Source: Castellaniella sp049673105 (lineage in GTDB: Bacteria > Pseudomonadota > Gammaproteobacteria > Burkholderiales > Burkholderiaceae_B). Taken from it: a stretch of 64,000 nt of DNA. Every line of letters starts with the position of its first letter. Position 1 is the stretch's first letter. The notes under the pieces were generated by a model, which saw nothing but the letters and a program-made list of their open reading frames with translations, made no database searches and was not told where the DNA came from. Shown here piece by piece: positions 42,234-51,015 of the stretch. Made by a program: the position numbers and the translations under genes. Location of the stretch: contig NZ_JBATXG010000025.1 of NCBI RefSeq assembly GCF_049673105.1, positions 62,001 to 126,000 on the forward strand, written 5' to 3'.

Positions 42234-44624
42234 TCAGGCGCGGTAGAGCTCTCGCTCGAGCTCGCCCACGGCCTGTTGGTATTGGGTCTTGCCGCCAAAG
42301 GCTCGCACCAGTTCGATCGGCGTGCCCAGGCGGTTGAAGGGGGCGATAGCGAGAATTTGCGTTTCCTCGATGGCGGCCACACCTTCGTCGGCATATTTAT
42401 CGAGCAGGGCTTCGAGCACCTTCTGCGCTTGAGCGCCGTACTTGGCGAAGTAATGGCGCTTCTTGACCTGCTCGGCCCGCTCCTTGCGCGTGAGTGGGGG
42501 TTGATCCCAGGCCACGTGGCACAGCAGATCGAAGGCGTCGAAATCCTTGCCGGATTGCTTGTCCACCTCGTCAGCCAAAGCCTCGAAGAAGATGCCTTGA
42601 TGAGCCAACTCGTCGATGACAGCCTGCTTCTTCTCAGCCTTGCTCCAATGGCGCAGGAAATCGTCGAGAGACGCGAACTCCTTGGCCAGGGTGTTGCGGG
42701 TGTAGTCCTTCAGAGACTCGGTGATCAGTTTGCCGTTGGCGTCGAAGTACTGCACCCGTTCAGCCACCACCTTGACCTCGACGTCGGAGACAACGTAACG
42801 GCGCACGTTGCTGCCTTCCTCACCTGGCAACGGTTCGGCTACGCCGCCGGGGGACGTGGGGTTGTCGTCCGGCGTGAGATAGGTGAATCCATCGTCAGGC
42901 GACGCCTCCCCATCTTCTTCATCTGGAGGAAGCGGTGGCTCGCCTGGGCCTGGCTCATAGATCTGCACGGGATCGCCGTCGAAAGCCGGATCAGCAAAAA
43001 GCTCGGTCGCTTTCTTGAAATCGAGGATAGTGAACCAGTACTTGTCGAAGTCTTCGTTGATGCGCGTTCCGCGACCGATGATCTGCTTGAATTCGGTCAT
43101 GGACTGGATGCGCTGATCCAGCACGATGAGCTTGCAGGTCTGGGCATCGACTCCCGTAGTCATCAACTTGGAGGTGGTCGCGATGACGGGATACTTGCTT
43201 TCCGGGAAGATGAAGTTGTCCAGCTCCATCTTGCCTTCTTCATTGTCGCCGGTGATGCGCACGACATAGCGATGGTTCTGCACCACCAAGTCGGCGTTTT
43301 CGTTGACCAGCGCCTGGCGCATGCGTTCGGCATGGTCGATGTTGTCGCAGAAGACGATGGTCTTGTCGAAGCGGTTGCCAGCTTTCAGGTATTCGCTGAT
43401 CTTGCGCGCCACCACGTGCGTGCGCTGTTCCAGCACCAGTGTCTTGTCAAAATCACGCTGGTTATAAATACGGTCTTCGATTTCGTTGCCGTGCTTGTCG
43501 AGCATGCCCTTGTCGGGGCGCCAGCCGGTCAAGTCTTTGTCCAGGTCGATGCGTACTACCTTGTAGGGTGCGAGAAAGCCATCGTCGATGCCCTGGCGTA
43601 ACGAGTAAGTGTAGATGGGCTCGCCGAAGTAGTCTATGTTGGAAACGTCCTTGGTTTCCTTGGGCGTAGCGGTCAAGCCGATCTGGGTGGCGGAATGGAA
43701 ATACGTCAGGATCTCGCGCCAAGCTGAATCTTCGGCAGCGCTGCCTCGGTGGCATTCGTCGATCACGATCAGATCGAAGAATTCCGGGCTGAACTGCTTG
43801 TAGATGTTCCGTTCTTCTTCGTTACCAGTGACGGCCTGGTAAAGCGACAGGTAGATCTCATACGACTTGTTGGCCTGCCGCTTCTGGATCTTGGTCATCG
43901 CCGCACCGAACGGCTTGAAGTCGTTGGTCATGGTCTGATCGACCAGGATGTTGCGGTCCGCCAGAAACAGGATGCGTTTCTTGGCACGCGACTTCCACAA
44001 CCGCCAGATGATCTGGAAGGCGGTATAGGTCTTGCCTGTACCCGTGGCCATCACCAGCAAGATACGCTTCTGCCCCTTGGCGATCGCCTCGATGGTCTTG
44101 TTGATGGCGAGCAATTGGTAGTAGCGAGGCGTCTTGTTACTGCCGTCGCTGTAGTAGTCCTGGGCCACCAATGCCTGTTGCTGCGTGCTCAGGCCCTGAT
44201 GCTCTGCCCACCATTGCCACAGCGTATCGGCACTGGGGAATTCGTCCAGACTCAGTTCGCGCTCGATAACACCGTCCTTGGCGATCTTATTATGGAACAG
44301 GAAGCCATCTCCATTGCTGCTGAATACGAAAGGCACTTGCAACATTTCGGCATAGCCAAGGGCCTGTTGCATGCCAGATCCGATGGCATGCTTGTTGTCT
44401 TTGGCTTCGATGACGGCAATGGGTAGGTTGGGCTTGTGGAACAGCACATAGTCAGCGCGTTTGTGCTGACCACGTGTGTGCAGTTTGCCGCGCACGATGA
44501 TGCGCCCCTTGGTCAACAGGAATTCTTCGCGTACTTGGGTCAGAACATCCCATCCGGATTCTTCCAAAGCCGGCGTAATGAACTTGGTGCAGATGTCGCG
44601 CTCGCTGAGCGCCTCCTTATTCAT
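42234..44624 (-). CDS. hsdR: Type I restriction enzyme endonuclease/translocase subunit
   Basis: A 796-residue HsdR motor and nuclease. The N-terminal PD-(D/E)xK region reads RADYVLFHKPNLPIAVIEAKD. Helicase motifs follow: Walker A MATGTGKTYTAFQI, the DEAD-type box VIDECHRGS, LTATPKETKDVSN (motif III) and a motif VI region QIIGRGTRI. A Pro/Asp/Glu-rich linker at about residues 560-600 precedes the C-terminal domain. It translocates DNA past unmodified sites and cuts at random. It opens the hsd operon; AAGGGG lies nine bases before the ATG. Confidence 0.96.
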   Translation of the reverse strand: MNKEALSERDICTKFITPALEESGWDVLTQVREEFLLTKGRIIVRGKLHTRGQHKRADYVLFHKPNLPIAVIEAKDNKHAIGSGMQQALGYAEMLQVPFVFSSNGDGFLFHNKIAKDGVIERELSLDEFPSADTLWQWWAEHQGLSTQQQALVAQDYYSDGSNKTPRYYQLLAINKTIEAIAKGQKRILLVMATGTGKTYTAFQIIWRLWKSRAKKRILFLADRNILVDQTMTNDFKPFGAAMTKIQKRQANKSYEIYLSLYQAVTGNEEERNIYKQFSPEFFDLIVIDECHRGSAAEDSAWREILTYFHSATQIGLTATPKETKDVSNIDYFGEPIYTYSLRQGIDDGFLAPYKVVRIDLDKDLTGWRPDKGMLDKHGNEIEDRIYNQRDFDKTLVLEQRTHVVARKISEYLKAGNRFDKTIVFCDNIDHAERMRQALVNENADLVVQNHRYVVRITGDNEEGKMELDNFIFPESKYPVIATTSKLMTTGVDAQTCKLIVLDQRIQSMTEFKQIIGRGTRINEDFDKYWFTILDFKKATELFADPAFDGDPVQIYEPGPGEPPLPPDEEDGEASPDDGFTYLTPDDNPTSPGGVAEPLPGEEGSNVRRYVVSDVEVKVVAERVQYFDANGKLITESLKDYTRNTLAKEFASLDDFLRHWSKAEKKQAVIDELAHQGIFFEALADEVDKQSGKDFDAFDLLCHVAWDQPPLTRKERAEQVKKRHYFAKYGAQAQKVLEALLDKYADEGVAAIEETQILAIAPFNRLGTPIELVRAFGGKTQYQQAVGELERELYRA

Positions 44625-44705
44625 AGGATGTAACCCCTTCCATGCCGGCTGCTCCTTGGGTCTGCTTGTCGTTAGATGCCTGACCTCGCGACTCTCTCAG
44701 CAATC

Positions 44706-44888
44706 TCACGCACCTTTCAGCTGGCCGCGCGCCTCCGCGAGGCTCACTTGAGAAAAACCCCAACTGGCAAAGAGGTTCTCCTTGCCTTGCAAGCGGTGCT
44801 TCCACCACCAGAGCTTGCCGCCGGTGGGCTTGACCAGCAGGAACAGGCCCCCAACACCACCGAACGCTTCTGAGTTCCGAAAAAATCG
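44706..44888 (-). pseudogene. Remnant of a tyrosine-type integrase (arm-binding domain)
   Basis: Starting right after the ychF stop, the same minus-strand frame encodes about 56 residues, then TGA at 44708-44706. They include GGLFLLVKPTGGKLWWW and SLAEARGQL, which match the DUF4102 arm-type DNA-binding domain of phage and island integrases (DGGGLFLLVKPTGGKLWR...VSLAEAR). The catalytic domain and the normal start codon are missing. It lies between ychF and hsdR, so it probably marks the former mobile element that delivered the hsd genes. Confidence 0.75.
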
Positions 44889-45980
44889 TCAGACGTTGAA
44901 CAAAAAGTTCATCACATCCCCGTCCTTCACCACGTATTCCTTGCCTTCGGCGCGCATCTTGCCGGCTTCCTTGGCGCCCTGTTCGCCCTTGCAGGCGATG
45001 AAGTCGTCAAAGGCGATGGTCTGGGCACGGATGAAGCCGCGCTCGAAGTCGCCGTGGATCACGCCCGCAGCCTGCGGCGCCGTGTCTCCCTTGTGGATCG
45101 TCCAGGCGCGGACTTCCTTCACGCCGGCGGTGAAGTAAGTCTGCAGGCCCAGCAAATCGTAGCCTGCGCGGATGACGCGATCCAGACCGGGTTCGCTCAT
45201 GCCCATGTCTTCCAGGAAGACGGCCTTGTCGGCCTCGTCCAGGTCAGCGATTTCAGCCTCGATGGCGGCGCACACGGCGACCACCGGGGCGTTTTCGGCG
45301 GCAGCGTAGTCCTGCACGGCCTTCAGGTGGGGGTTATTCTGAAAACCGTCATCCTTGACGTTGGCGACATACATGGCGCGCTTGGCGGTGATGAAGCAAT
45401 AGCTCTTGATCAAAGCCTGCTCGTCTTCGTCCAGGCCCAGGCTGCGCACGGATTTGCCCTGGTCCAGGGCCGCCACGATGCGCTCCAGCAGGGCCGCCAG
45501 GCGGATGGCGTCTTTGTCACCGGAATTGGCCAGCTTGCGATTTTTCTGCAAAGCCTTGTCCGCGGCAGTCAGATCGGCCAGCGCCAGTTCGGTATTGATG
45601 ACCTCGATGTCGGAAATCGGATCGATCCGACCGGCGACGTGAATGACATTTTCATCCTCGAAGCAGCGCACCACGTGGACGATGGCGTCCGTTTCACGGA
45701 TATTGGCCAGAAACTGGTTGCCCAGGCCTTCGCCTTTCGACGCGCCCGCCACCAGGCCGGCGATATCCACGAATTCGACCACGGCGGGCAGGACGCGTTC
45801 CGGGCCGACGATGGCGGCCAACTGCGCCAGACGGGGGTCCGGGACCTCGACCACGCCAACGTTGGGTTCGATGGTGCAGAAGGGATAGTTTTCTGCGGCG
45901 ATACCGGCCTTGGTCAGGGCGTTGAACAGAGTGGATTTACCGACGTTGGGCAGGCCAACGATGCCGCATTGCAGTGCCAT
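44889..45980 (-). CDS. ychF: Redox-regulated ATPase YchF (OLA1 family)
   Basis: A 363-residue Obg-like ATPase. The P-loop is GLPNVGKSTLFNALT, with switch and G3-type motifs in VEFVDIAGLVAGASKGEGLGNQF and a TGS domain at the C-terminus ending in VMNFLFNV. It binds ribosomes and prefers ATP over GTP; it is linked to the oxidative stress response. The C-terminus is complete, so the island next to it has not damaged the gene. It begins the next minus-strand block after the protease gene. Confidence 0.97.
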   Translation of the reverse strand: MALQCGIVGLPNVGKSTLFNALTKAGIAAENYPFCTIEPNVGVVEVPDPRLAQLAAIVGPERVLPAVVEFVDIAGLVAGASKGEGLGNQFLANIRETDAIVHVVRCFEDENVIHVAGRIDPISDIEVINTELALADLTAADKALQKNRKLANSGDKDAIRLAALLERIVAALDQGKSVRSLGLDEDEQALIKSYCFITAKRAMYVANVKDDGFQNNPHLKAVQDYAAAENAPVVAVCAAIEAEIADLDEADKAVFLEDMGMSEPGLDRVIRAGYDLLGLQTYFTAGVKEVRAWTIHKGDTAPQAAGVIHGDFERGFIRAQTIAFDDFIACKGEQGAKEAGKMRAEGKEYVVKDGDVMNFLFNV

Positions 45981-46066
45981 GGGGAACCTGAGAAAAAAGG
46001 AGGATGGAAATCAAGGCGCTATTGTACCCGCAGGGCCTGGCGGCCACTGTTCCGGCGGACCGGGCA

Positions 46067-46861
46067 TCACCCCGCCGCCAACTGCGGCGCGAATGTCAGG
46101 ATCAGCCCGATCAGCAACAGCGGCCCGCCGTTGAAGATGGCGTGCAGCGCCATCGCGGCCCCGATGCCGCGCTTGACCCGCACCCAGCCCAGCACCAGAC
46201 CGGTCATCCACTGCGGCAGCACCAGCAAGGGCAGCAACAGCAGATTGATCGAGGTCAGGCGGAAGTTGTACAGATGCACAGCCGCAAACGCCAGTGCGGT
46301 GGCATGAAAGAGCACAGGATAGGCCCAGCGCATCCAGCGGCGCCAGCGCCACGATGCCGCCCAGCCGGCATGCCAACGATGGGTGGCGGGATACCACAGC
46401 GGGGCCAAGGCCAGCAACACCGCGAGCGCTGCCAGCAAGGCGGACGTAGGACCCGCCCCCTGGACCAGGATCGCCGCCATCAGAGGCACGAACCACCACA
46501 GCATGGCGGGACGGCGCAAGGCATAGCGAAAGGTCAGTTCCTCGACGATGGGCGCCCAGATCAAGGCAGTCAACCAAGGAATGTTATGAATGTCCAGACG
46601 ATGCTGAGCGCCGCTGGCGTCTGCCGCCGATAGCGCCAGGGGGGCAAAGACAAAGAGATTGACCGTCCACAGCAGAACCGCCCAATGCAGCAGACGCCAC
46701 CAGGGCGCATGCAGAGAAAAATCCGCCCACAGCCCTCGGCCCGAACGGTGGGGCGGCAGGCGCGGCCCTGGTCGGGGCCGCACGATGAACTTCAGGAAAT
46801 CGACGATTTCCTCGCCCATGGTGGGCAGACCGGGCGGACGGGAAAATCCTGGCAGACTCAT
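46067..46861 (-). CDS. CPBP family intramembrane metalloprotease
   Basis: A 264-residue membrane protein of the CAAX protease and bacteriocin-processing family. The glutamate pair of the active site is in PIVEELTFRYALRR, with FAAVHLYNF and AMALHAIFN giving the other His motifs. About seven or eight helices are expected. The ATG at 46861 is chosen; an in-frame start at 46903 would overlap the neighbouring gene region without a ribosome site. The substrate is unknown. It lies between pth and ychF in the same direction. Confidence 0.85.
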   Translation of the reverse strand: MSLPGFSRPPGLPTMGEEIVDFLKFIVRPRPGPRLPPHRSGRGLWADFSLHAPWWRLLHWAVLLWTVNLFVFAPLALSAADASGAQHRLDIHNIPWLTALIWAPIVEELTFRYALRRPAMLWWFVPLMAAILVQGAGPTSALLAALAVLLALAPLWYPATHRWHAGWAASWRWRRWMRWAYPVLFHATALAFAAVHLYNFRLTSINLLLLPLLVLPQWMTGLVLGWVRVKRGIGAAMALHAIFNGGPLLLIGLILTFAPQLAAG

Positions 46862-46933
46862 ACGGTCACCCCGCTGTGCACACAGCATGCCCGGACGCGG
46901 CACGCCCGATCTGGCGATCGCCTATGGGCCCCA

Positions 46934-47530
46934 TCAGTCGTGATTCCCCTGATGCAGGCGTTCCGTCACCCGGTCGAATTCCCCGCCCAGCAACGCCGGC
47001 AGTTCCAGCCGGCAGCGGCGGATGACCTCGTCGATGCCAGGCATGTCGTCCTGGCGCGGCGGATGCAGCACGAAATTCACCACCGCCTGCGCCAGCCCCA
47101 GGCTGCGCGGATGGCCGATCCCGATGCGCAGGCGCCAGAATTTGGGGGTGGCCAGCGCCGCCTGGATGTCGCGTAGACCATTGTGCCCGGCGTGGCCGCC
47201 GCCGAACTTCAATTTGACGGCCCCCGGCAGCAGATCCAGTTCGTCGTGCAGGACCAGGATTTCTTCGGGTTGCAGCTTGTAGAAGCGGGCCAAGGCGCCG
47301 ACGGCCTGCCCCGATTTGTTCATGAAGGTGATGGGCTTGGCCAGCACCACGGGCTGCCCGGCATGGCGCGCACGCGCAACCCAGGCGAAAAAGGATTTTT
47401 CCAGCGTGTAGTTCGCGTGCAGGTCATCGGCAAAATGATCCGCCAGCCAGAAACCCGCATTGTGGCGGGTGGCTTCGTATTCGGGGCCGGGATTTCCCAG
47501 GCCCACAATGAGACGGATGGGCGCGGTCAT
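46934..47530 (-). CDS. pth: Peptidyl-tRNA hydrolase
   Basis: A 198-residue enzyme that recycles peptidyl-tRNAs by cutting the ester bond. GLGNPGPEYEATRHNAGFW contains the catalytic histidine and its neighbours, FMNKSGQAV is the conserved loop, and VLHDELDLLPG the acidic site. It follows rplY, the usual order in betaproteobacteria, beyond a strong hairpin. Length is normal. Confidence 0.97.
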   Translation of the reverse strand: MTAPIRLIVGLGNPGPEYEATRHNAGFWLADHFADDLHANYTLEKSFFAWVARARHAGQPVVLAKPITFMNKSGQAVGALARFYKLQPEEILVLHDELDLLPGAVKLKFGGGHAGHNGLRDIQAALATPKFWRLRIGIGHPRSLGLAQAVVNFVLHPPRQDDMPGIDEVIRRCRLELPALLGGEFDRVTERLHQGNHD

Positions 47531-47578
47531 TGTGATGAGTCAGAACGGCAAGGCATCGAAAAGGCCCTCATGATACGT

Positions 47579-47616
47579 CAAAACCCCCGCCCATCTGACG
47601 AAGGGCGGGGGTTTTG
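47579..47616. terminator. Strong hairpin between rplY and pth
   Basis: CAAAACCCCCGCCC pairs perfectly with GGGCGGGGGTTTTG (14 base pairs, 47579-47592 with 47603-47616) around a 10-base loop. With TTTTG on the minus strand it looks like an intrinsic terminator or attenuator for the prs-rplY transcript before pth. Confidence 0.78.
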
Positions 47617-47640
47617 AGGGCCTATTCCGGCGCTGCCGGA

Positions 47641-48264
47641 TTATTCAGCGGCAGGCGTGTCGGCAGCCGGGGCGGCGTCGGCCACATCATCGGCGACCGA
47701 ACCCCTGGGCGCACCAGCCTGAGCCAGCAGCGGATTCACGTCTTCGCCATGCGGCACGTATTTCACGCCGATCGGCAGGGTGATGTCGGCCAGATGCAGA
47801 CGGGAACCGCCGATCATGTTGCTCAGATCGACTTCGATGAACTGCGGCAGGTTGGCCGGCAGGCAAGTGATGCTCAGTTCGGCCGGGCCGTGGGTCACAA
47901 TCTGACCAGCCAGCTTGACTGCGGGGCTCTTGTCGGCGTTCAGGTAATGCACCGGAACCTTGGTGTGCACGGCCTGGGACGCATCCACGCGCTGGAAGTC
48001 CACGTGCAGGACCTGGGGCTTGTAGGGGTGCCATTGAGCGGCACGCACCAGCACCGGTTCGATCTTGCCGTCCAATTCCATGTCCAGGATGGAGGCGTGG
48101 AATTCTTCCTTGTTCAGGGCGTGATAGATCTCGTTGTGGTCGAGTTCGATGTTGGCCGGGCCGGACTTGCCACCGTAAACGATGGCGGGCACCCGACCTG
48201 CGCGGCGCAGGCGGCGGCTCGCACTCGAACCCTGGACGCTACGCGAAGTGGCGGTAAATTTCAT
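47641..48264 (-). CDS. rplY: 50S ribosomal protein L25/general stress protein Ctc
   Basis: A 207-residue L25 of the long CTC/TL5 type. The N-terminal domain (FTATSRSVQGSSASRRLRRAGRVPAIVYGG) binds 5S rRNA, and a second beta domain of about 110 residues follows. The start is the ATG at 48264, with GGAG six bases upstream; an in-frame ATG four codons earlier has none. The gene is downstream of prs, with a hairpin in its leader and a strong hairpin after it. Confidence 0.95.
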   Translation of the reverse strand: MKFTATSRSVQGSSASRRLRRAGRVPAIVYGGKSGPANIELDHNEIYHALNKEEFHASILDMELDGKIEPVLVRAAQWHPYKPQVLHVDFQRVDASQAVHTKVPVHYLNADKSPAVKLAGQIVTHGPAELSITCLPANLPQFIEVDLSNMIGGSRLHLADITLPIGVKYVPHGEDVNPLLAQAGAPRGSVADDVADAAPAADTPAAE

Positions 48265-48281
48265 GGGAAACTCCAAAATTC

Positions 48282-48301
48282 GGGGTCTGTCAGCAGACCC
48301 C
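48282..48301 (-). promoter_or_regulatory. Hairpin in the rplY leader
   Basis: GGGGTCTG pairs with CAGACCCC around a TCAG tetraloop (48282-48289 with 48294-48301), about 17 to 37 bases upstream of the rplY start. It might be a mimic of the 5S rRNA site for autogenous control of L25, or a simple stabiliser. Function is not shown. Confidence 0.4.
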
Positions 48302-48361
48302 AGTCAGTAGCAGCCTAAGCTGCGGGTCACCCCCCGCCGCGACCAGCGGGGGATCAAAAAA

Positions 48362-49312
48362 TCAGTCGGCGAACAGCGAACTGACCGATTCGGCCGTCGC
48401 GATGCGCAAAATCGTTTCGCCCAGCAGCGACGCACAGGACAACTGGCGAATCTTGCTGCATTGGCGGCCTTGTTCGGACAGCGGAATGGTGTCGGTGACG
48501 ATGACCTCGTCGAGCGCGGATTCATGGATGCGCTTGACCGCTTCGCCCGACAGCACCGGGTGCGTGCAATAGGCATACACCAAGCCGGCGCCGCGATCCT
48601 TCAGGGCCTGTGCGGCCTTGCAGAGCGTGCCGGCGGTATCGACCATATCGTCCATGATCAGGCAGGTGCGCCCGTTGACGTCGCCGATGATGTTCATGAC
48701 TTCGGACACATTGGCGCGCGGGCGGCGCTTGTCGATGATCGCCAGATCGGATTCCAGCTGCTTGGCCAGGGCGCGTGCGCGCACCACCCCGCCGATGTCG
48801 GGCGATACCACCACCAGGTTCTGGAAATTGCGGCTCCAGATGTCACCCAGCAGGATCGGCCCGGCGTAGATGTTGTCCACCGGAATATCGAAAAAGCCCT
48901 GAATCTGGTCGGCGTGAAGATCCATCATCATGACGCGATCCACGCCGACGGACTGCAGCATATTGGCGACGACCTTGGCCGAAATCGACACGCGGGCCGA
49001 ACGGGGCCGGCGATCCTGGCGGGCATAACCGAAATAGGGAATGGCTGCGGTGATGTTGCGGGCAGACGCGCGGCGCAGGGCATCGACCATCACCATGATT
49101 TCCATGAGATTGTCGTTGGTGGGCGCGCAGGTGGGCTGCAACACGAACACGTCCTTGCCGCGGACGTTTTCATTGATTTCGACCATGACCTCGCCGTCTG
49201 AAAACCGACCAACGGTCATTTTCCCTAACGACATATCCAGATGATTCACTACATCGACCGCCAGCCTGGGATTGGCCGTGCCGGTAAAAATCATGAATCT
49301 GTCTTGTGCCAT
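48362..49312 (-). CDS. prs: Ribose-phosphate pyrophosphokinase (PRPP synthetase)
   Basis: A 316-residue enzyme that makes phosphoribosyl pyrophosphate from ribose 5-phosphate and ATP, the precursor of nucleotides, histidine and tryptophan. Signatures: FSDGEVMVEINENVRGKDVF, IPYFGYARQDRR, and the PRPP-binding loop CLIMDDMVDTAGTLCKAA. The start ATG at 49312 is close to tRNA-Gln. It is part of the conserved ispE-tRNA-Gln-prs-rplY-pth block. Confidence 0.97.
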   Translation of the reverse strand: MAQDRFMIFTGTANPRLAVDVVNHLDMSLGKMTVGRFSDGEVMVEINENVRGKDVFVLQPTCAPTNDNLMEIMVMVDALRRASARNITAAIPYFGYARQDRRPRSARVSISAKVVANMLQSVGVDRVMMMDLHADQIQGFFDIPVDNIYAGPILLGDIWSRNFQNLVVVSPDIGGVVRARALAKQLESDLAIIDKRRPRANVSEVMNIIGDVNGRTCLIMDDMVDTAGTLCKAAQALKDRGAGLVYAYCTHPVLSGEAVKRIHESALDEVIVTDTIPLSEQGRQCSKIRQLSCASLLGETILRIATAESVSSLFAD

Positions 49313-49408
49313 GGTGTCGAACCAATGATGTCAAATGACAAGGCTGTTGACCAGTGCCCCGCTGGGACCGACTCAACAGCCTGATATATCCTATCCGCAA
49401 TGGAAGGT

Positions 49409-49485
49409 TGGCTGGGGAAGAAGGATTCGAACCTTCGCATGCCGGAATCAAAATCCGGTGCCTTAACCAGCTTGGCGATTCCCCA
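49409..49485 (-). tRNA. tRNA-Gln (anticodon TTG)
   Basis: A 77-base cloverleaf with encoded CCA. The acceptor stem is TGGGGAA/TTCCCCA, the T arm has GGTTCGAATCC, and the anticodon stem CCGGA/TCCGG encloses TTTTGAT, so the anticodon is TTG. It lies between ispE and prs on the same strand and is likely cut out of their common transcript. Confidence 0.96.
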
Positions 49486-49489
49486 ACGA

Positions 49490-50443
49490 TCAATCCATTA
49501 CCCAGTCCTTCAATGGATGTTCATCCAGACCCTGGCAGACCCAGGAATCCTCGATGACCACATCAGGCAGGTCATGTATTTTACTGATTATCCGGTCTCG
49601 CTGCACCCGAGCCTGTCGTGTATCAGCAAAGCCGGCAAACAGACATGAACCCGATCCGGTCATGCGCGCATCCAGCCCCGCCCCGTGCATCGTTCCCAGT
49701 ATCCGGGCGATCATCGGGTGGTGCCGACATACGGCGGGTTCCAGATCGTTGCGGCCAAATGGGCCGCTGTGTCCTGACTGCCAATCAGCAAAGACCGAGA
49801 TTTTTACCGATTCCGTATCTCTTGTCAAATCAGGGTCCTGAAACACCGCCGCCGTCTGAATATGAACAGCGGGCCGCAACACCCAATACGCCTGGGGCGG
49901 CAGAGCCAAGGCCGTCAGGTCTTCGCCCACACCCTGGGCAAATGCGGCCTGTCCGAAAATGAACACCGGCACATCCGCCCCCAACGGCAAGGCCAGGCGC
50001 AGCAGTTGCGCCCGCGTCAGGCCAAGGCCCCACAAACGATTCAGCGCGATCAGGGTGGTCGCCGCATCGCTGGACCCGCCCCCCAGGCCGCCGCCTGCCG
50101 GGATCCGCTTGCGATAGCGAATCCGCGCCCCATACCGCGTGCCGGTCGCCTCTTGCAGCAGGCGCGCTGCCCGCAGGACCAGATCCTGATCCGCCGGCAG
50201 GCCAGGCAGCCCGTCGCCGTCGCGCGCGATCCAGCCGTCGCTCGTACGCTCGAAGTCCAGGTGATCGCACAGATCGATGAAACGGAACACGGTCTGCAGC
50301 AGGTGGTAGCCGTCCGGGCGCCGCCCCACCACATGCAGAAAGAGATTGAGCTTGGCCGGCGCGGGCACATCGTATAGCGTCGCGGCAGGCAGGCGACCGT
50401 GGCCTCCGGACAGTGTCGTCCGGACGTCTGCGCCCGACGTCAT
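49490..50443 (-). CDS. ispE: 4-diphosphocytidyl-2-C-methyl-D-erythritol kinase
   Basis: A 317-residue GHMP kinase of the MEP isoprenoid pathway, phosphorylating CDP-methylerythritol. PAPAKLNLFLHVVGRRPDGYH is the substrate-binding N-terminus, and IPAGGGLGGGSSDAATTL the ATP-binding motif, with MTGSGSCLFAGF at the C-terminus. The ATG at 50443 overlaps the lolB stop by four bases, so it is chosen over one ten codons upstream. It precedes tRNA-Gln by four bases. Confidence 0.95.
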   Translation of the reverse strand: MTSGADVRTTLSGGHGRLPAATLYDVPAPAKLNLFLHVVGRRPDGYHLLQTVFRFIDLCDHLDFERTSDGWIARDGDGLPGLPADQDLVLRAARLLQEATGTRYGARIRYRKRIPAGGGLGGGSSDAATTLIALNRLWGLGLTRAQLLRLALPLGADVPVFIFGQAAFAQGVGEDLTALALPPQAYWVLRPAVHIQTAAVFQDPDLTRDTESVKISVFADWQSGHSGPFGRNDLEPAVCRHHPMIARILGTMHGAGLDARMTGSGSCLFAGFADTRQARVQRDRIISKIHDLPDVVIEDSWVCQGLDEHPLKDWVMD

Positions 50444-51015
50444 GACCGGTCCATGACCAGCTGCAGCCGCCATTGACCCTGATCGTCCTGGCGGAACAAA
50501 CGCACCCGCAGCGGCCCTTGATCATCCTCGTACGCCGACAGGCGCACATCCCAGCCATTCTGTCGCACAGCCGTCAGACGGCCCTGGGCGTCGTACTGCG
50601 CATCGCTGACCGCCTGGCCGGGTTCCGTCAGCCCCCGGATCCAATACCGCAAGCCGGACACCGGCATAGGGTGGCCCCACACCTGAGCCAGCAGCGCATC
50701 CGGCGAGGACGCGGATTCCTGGCTGCCATCGGCGCGTTCCAGCAGGGACACGCCCGCATCCACCCGGATCCGCGCCAGCACGCTGCCCAGGGGATTGCTG
50801 AGATCCAGCAGCAGGACGCGCCCATCGTCGCGCCAGGAAAACCCGCCCTGCGCCGCATAGGGCGGCTGAGCGACCGGCTGCAGATTGACGGCGAAACGGC
50901 CTATGCGCTCGAAGGCCGGCCCCTGGCCGCCGATCCGGACGGGGGCGGCACACGCCGTGAGCAACACCAGCAGGCCCAGGGCGGACAGGACACGCCCTAT
51001 GCGCACCTTGATCAC
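50440..51015 (-). CDS. lolB: Outer membrane lipoprotein LolB
   Basis: A 191-residue lipoprotein that receives lipoproteins from LolA and inserts them in the outer membrane. A signal peptide ends in the lipobox LLTAC, and the mature part has the expected RIGRFAVNLQ and GGFSWRDDGRVLLLDLSNPLGS. Both ends overlap neighbours by four bases: the TPR gene upstream and ispE downstream. This lolB-ispE linkage is normal for the group. Confidence 0.93.
   Translation of the reverse strand: MIKVRIGRVLSALGLLVLLTACAAPVRIGGQGPAFERIGRFAVNLQPVAQPPYAAQGGFSWRDDGRVLLLDLSNPLGSVLARIRVDAGVSLLERADGSQESASSPDALLAQVWGHPMPVSGLRYWIRGLTEPGQAVSDAQYDAQGRLTAVRQNGWDVRLSAYEDDQGPLRVRLFRQDDQGQWRLQLVMDRS

Noticed and set aside
44676..44873. 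A 65-codon plus-strand ORF between hsdR and ychF
   Set aside because: It lies opposite the integrase remnant, whose minus-strand frame matches a known domain.
48331..48352. CCCCCGC/GCGGGGG hairpin considered as an intrinsic terminator of prs
   Set aside because: The adjacent T-run is on the upstream side of the stem when read in the direction of prs, so it does not have terminator geometry.
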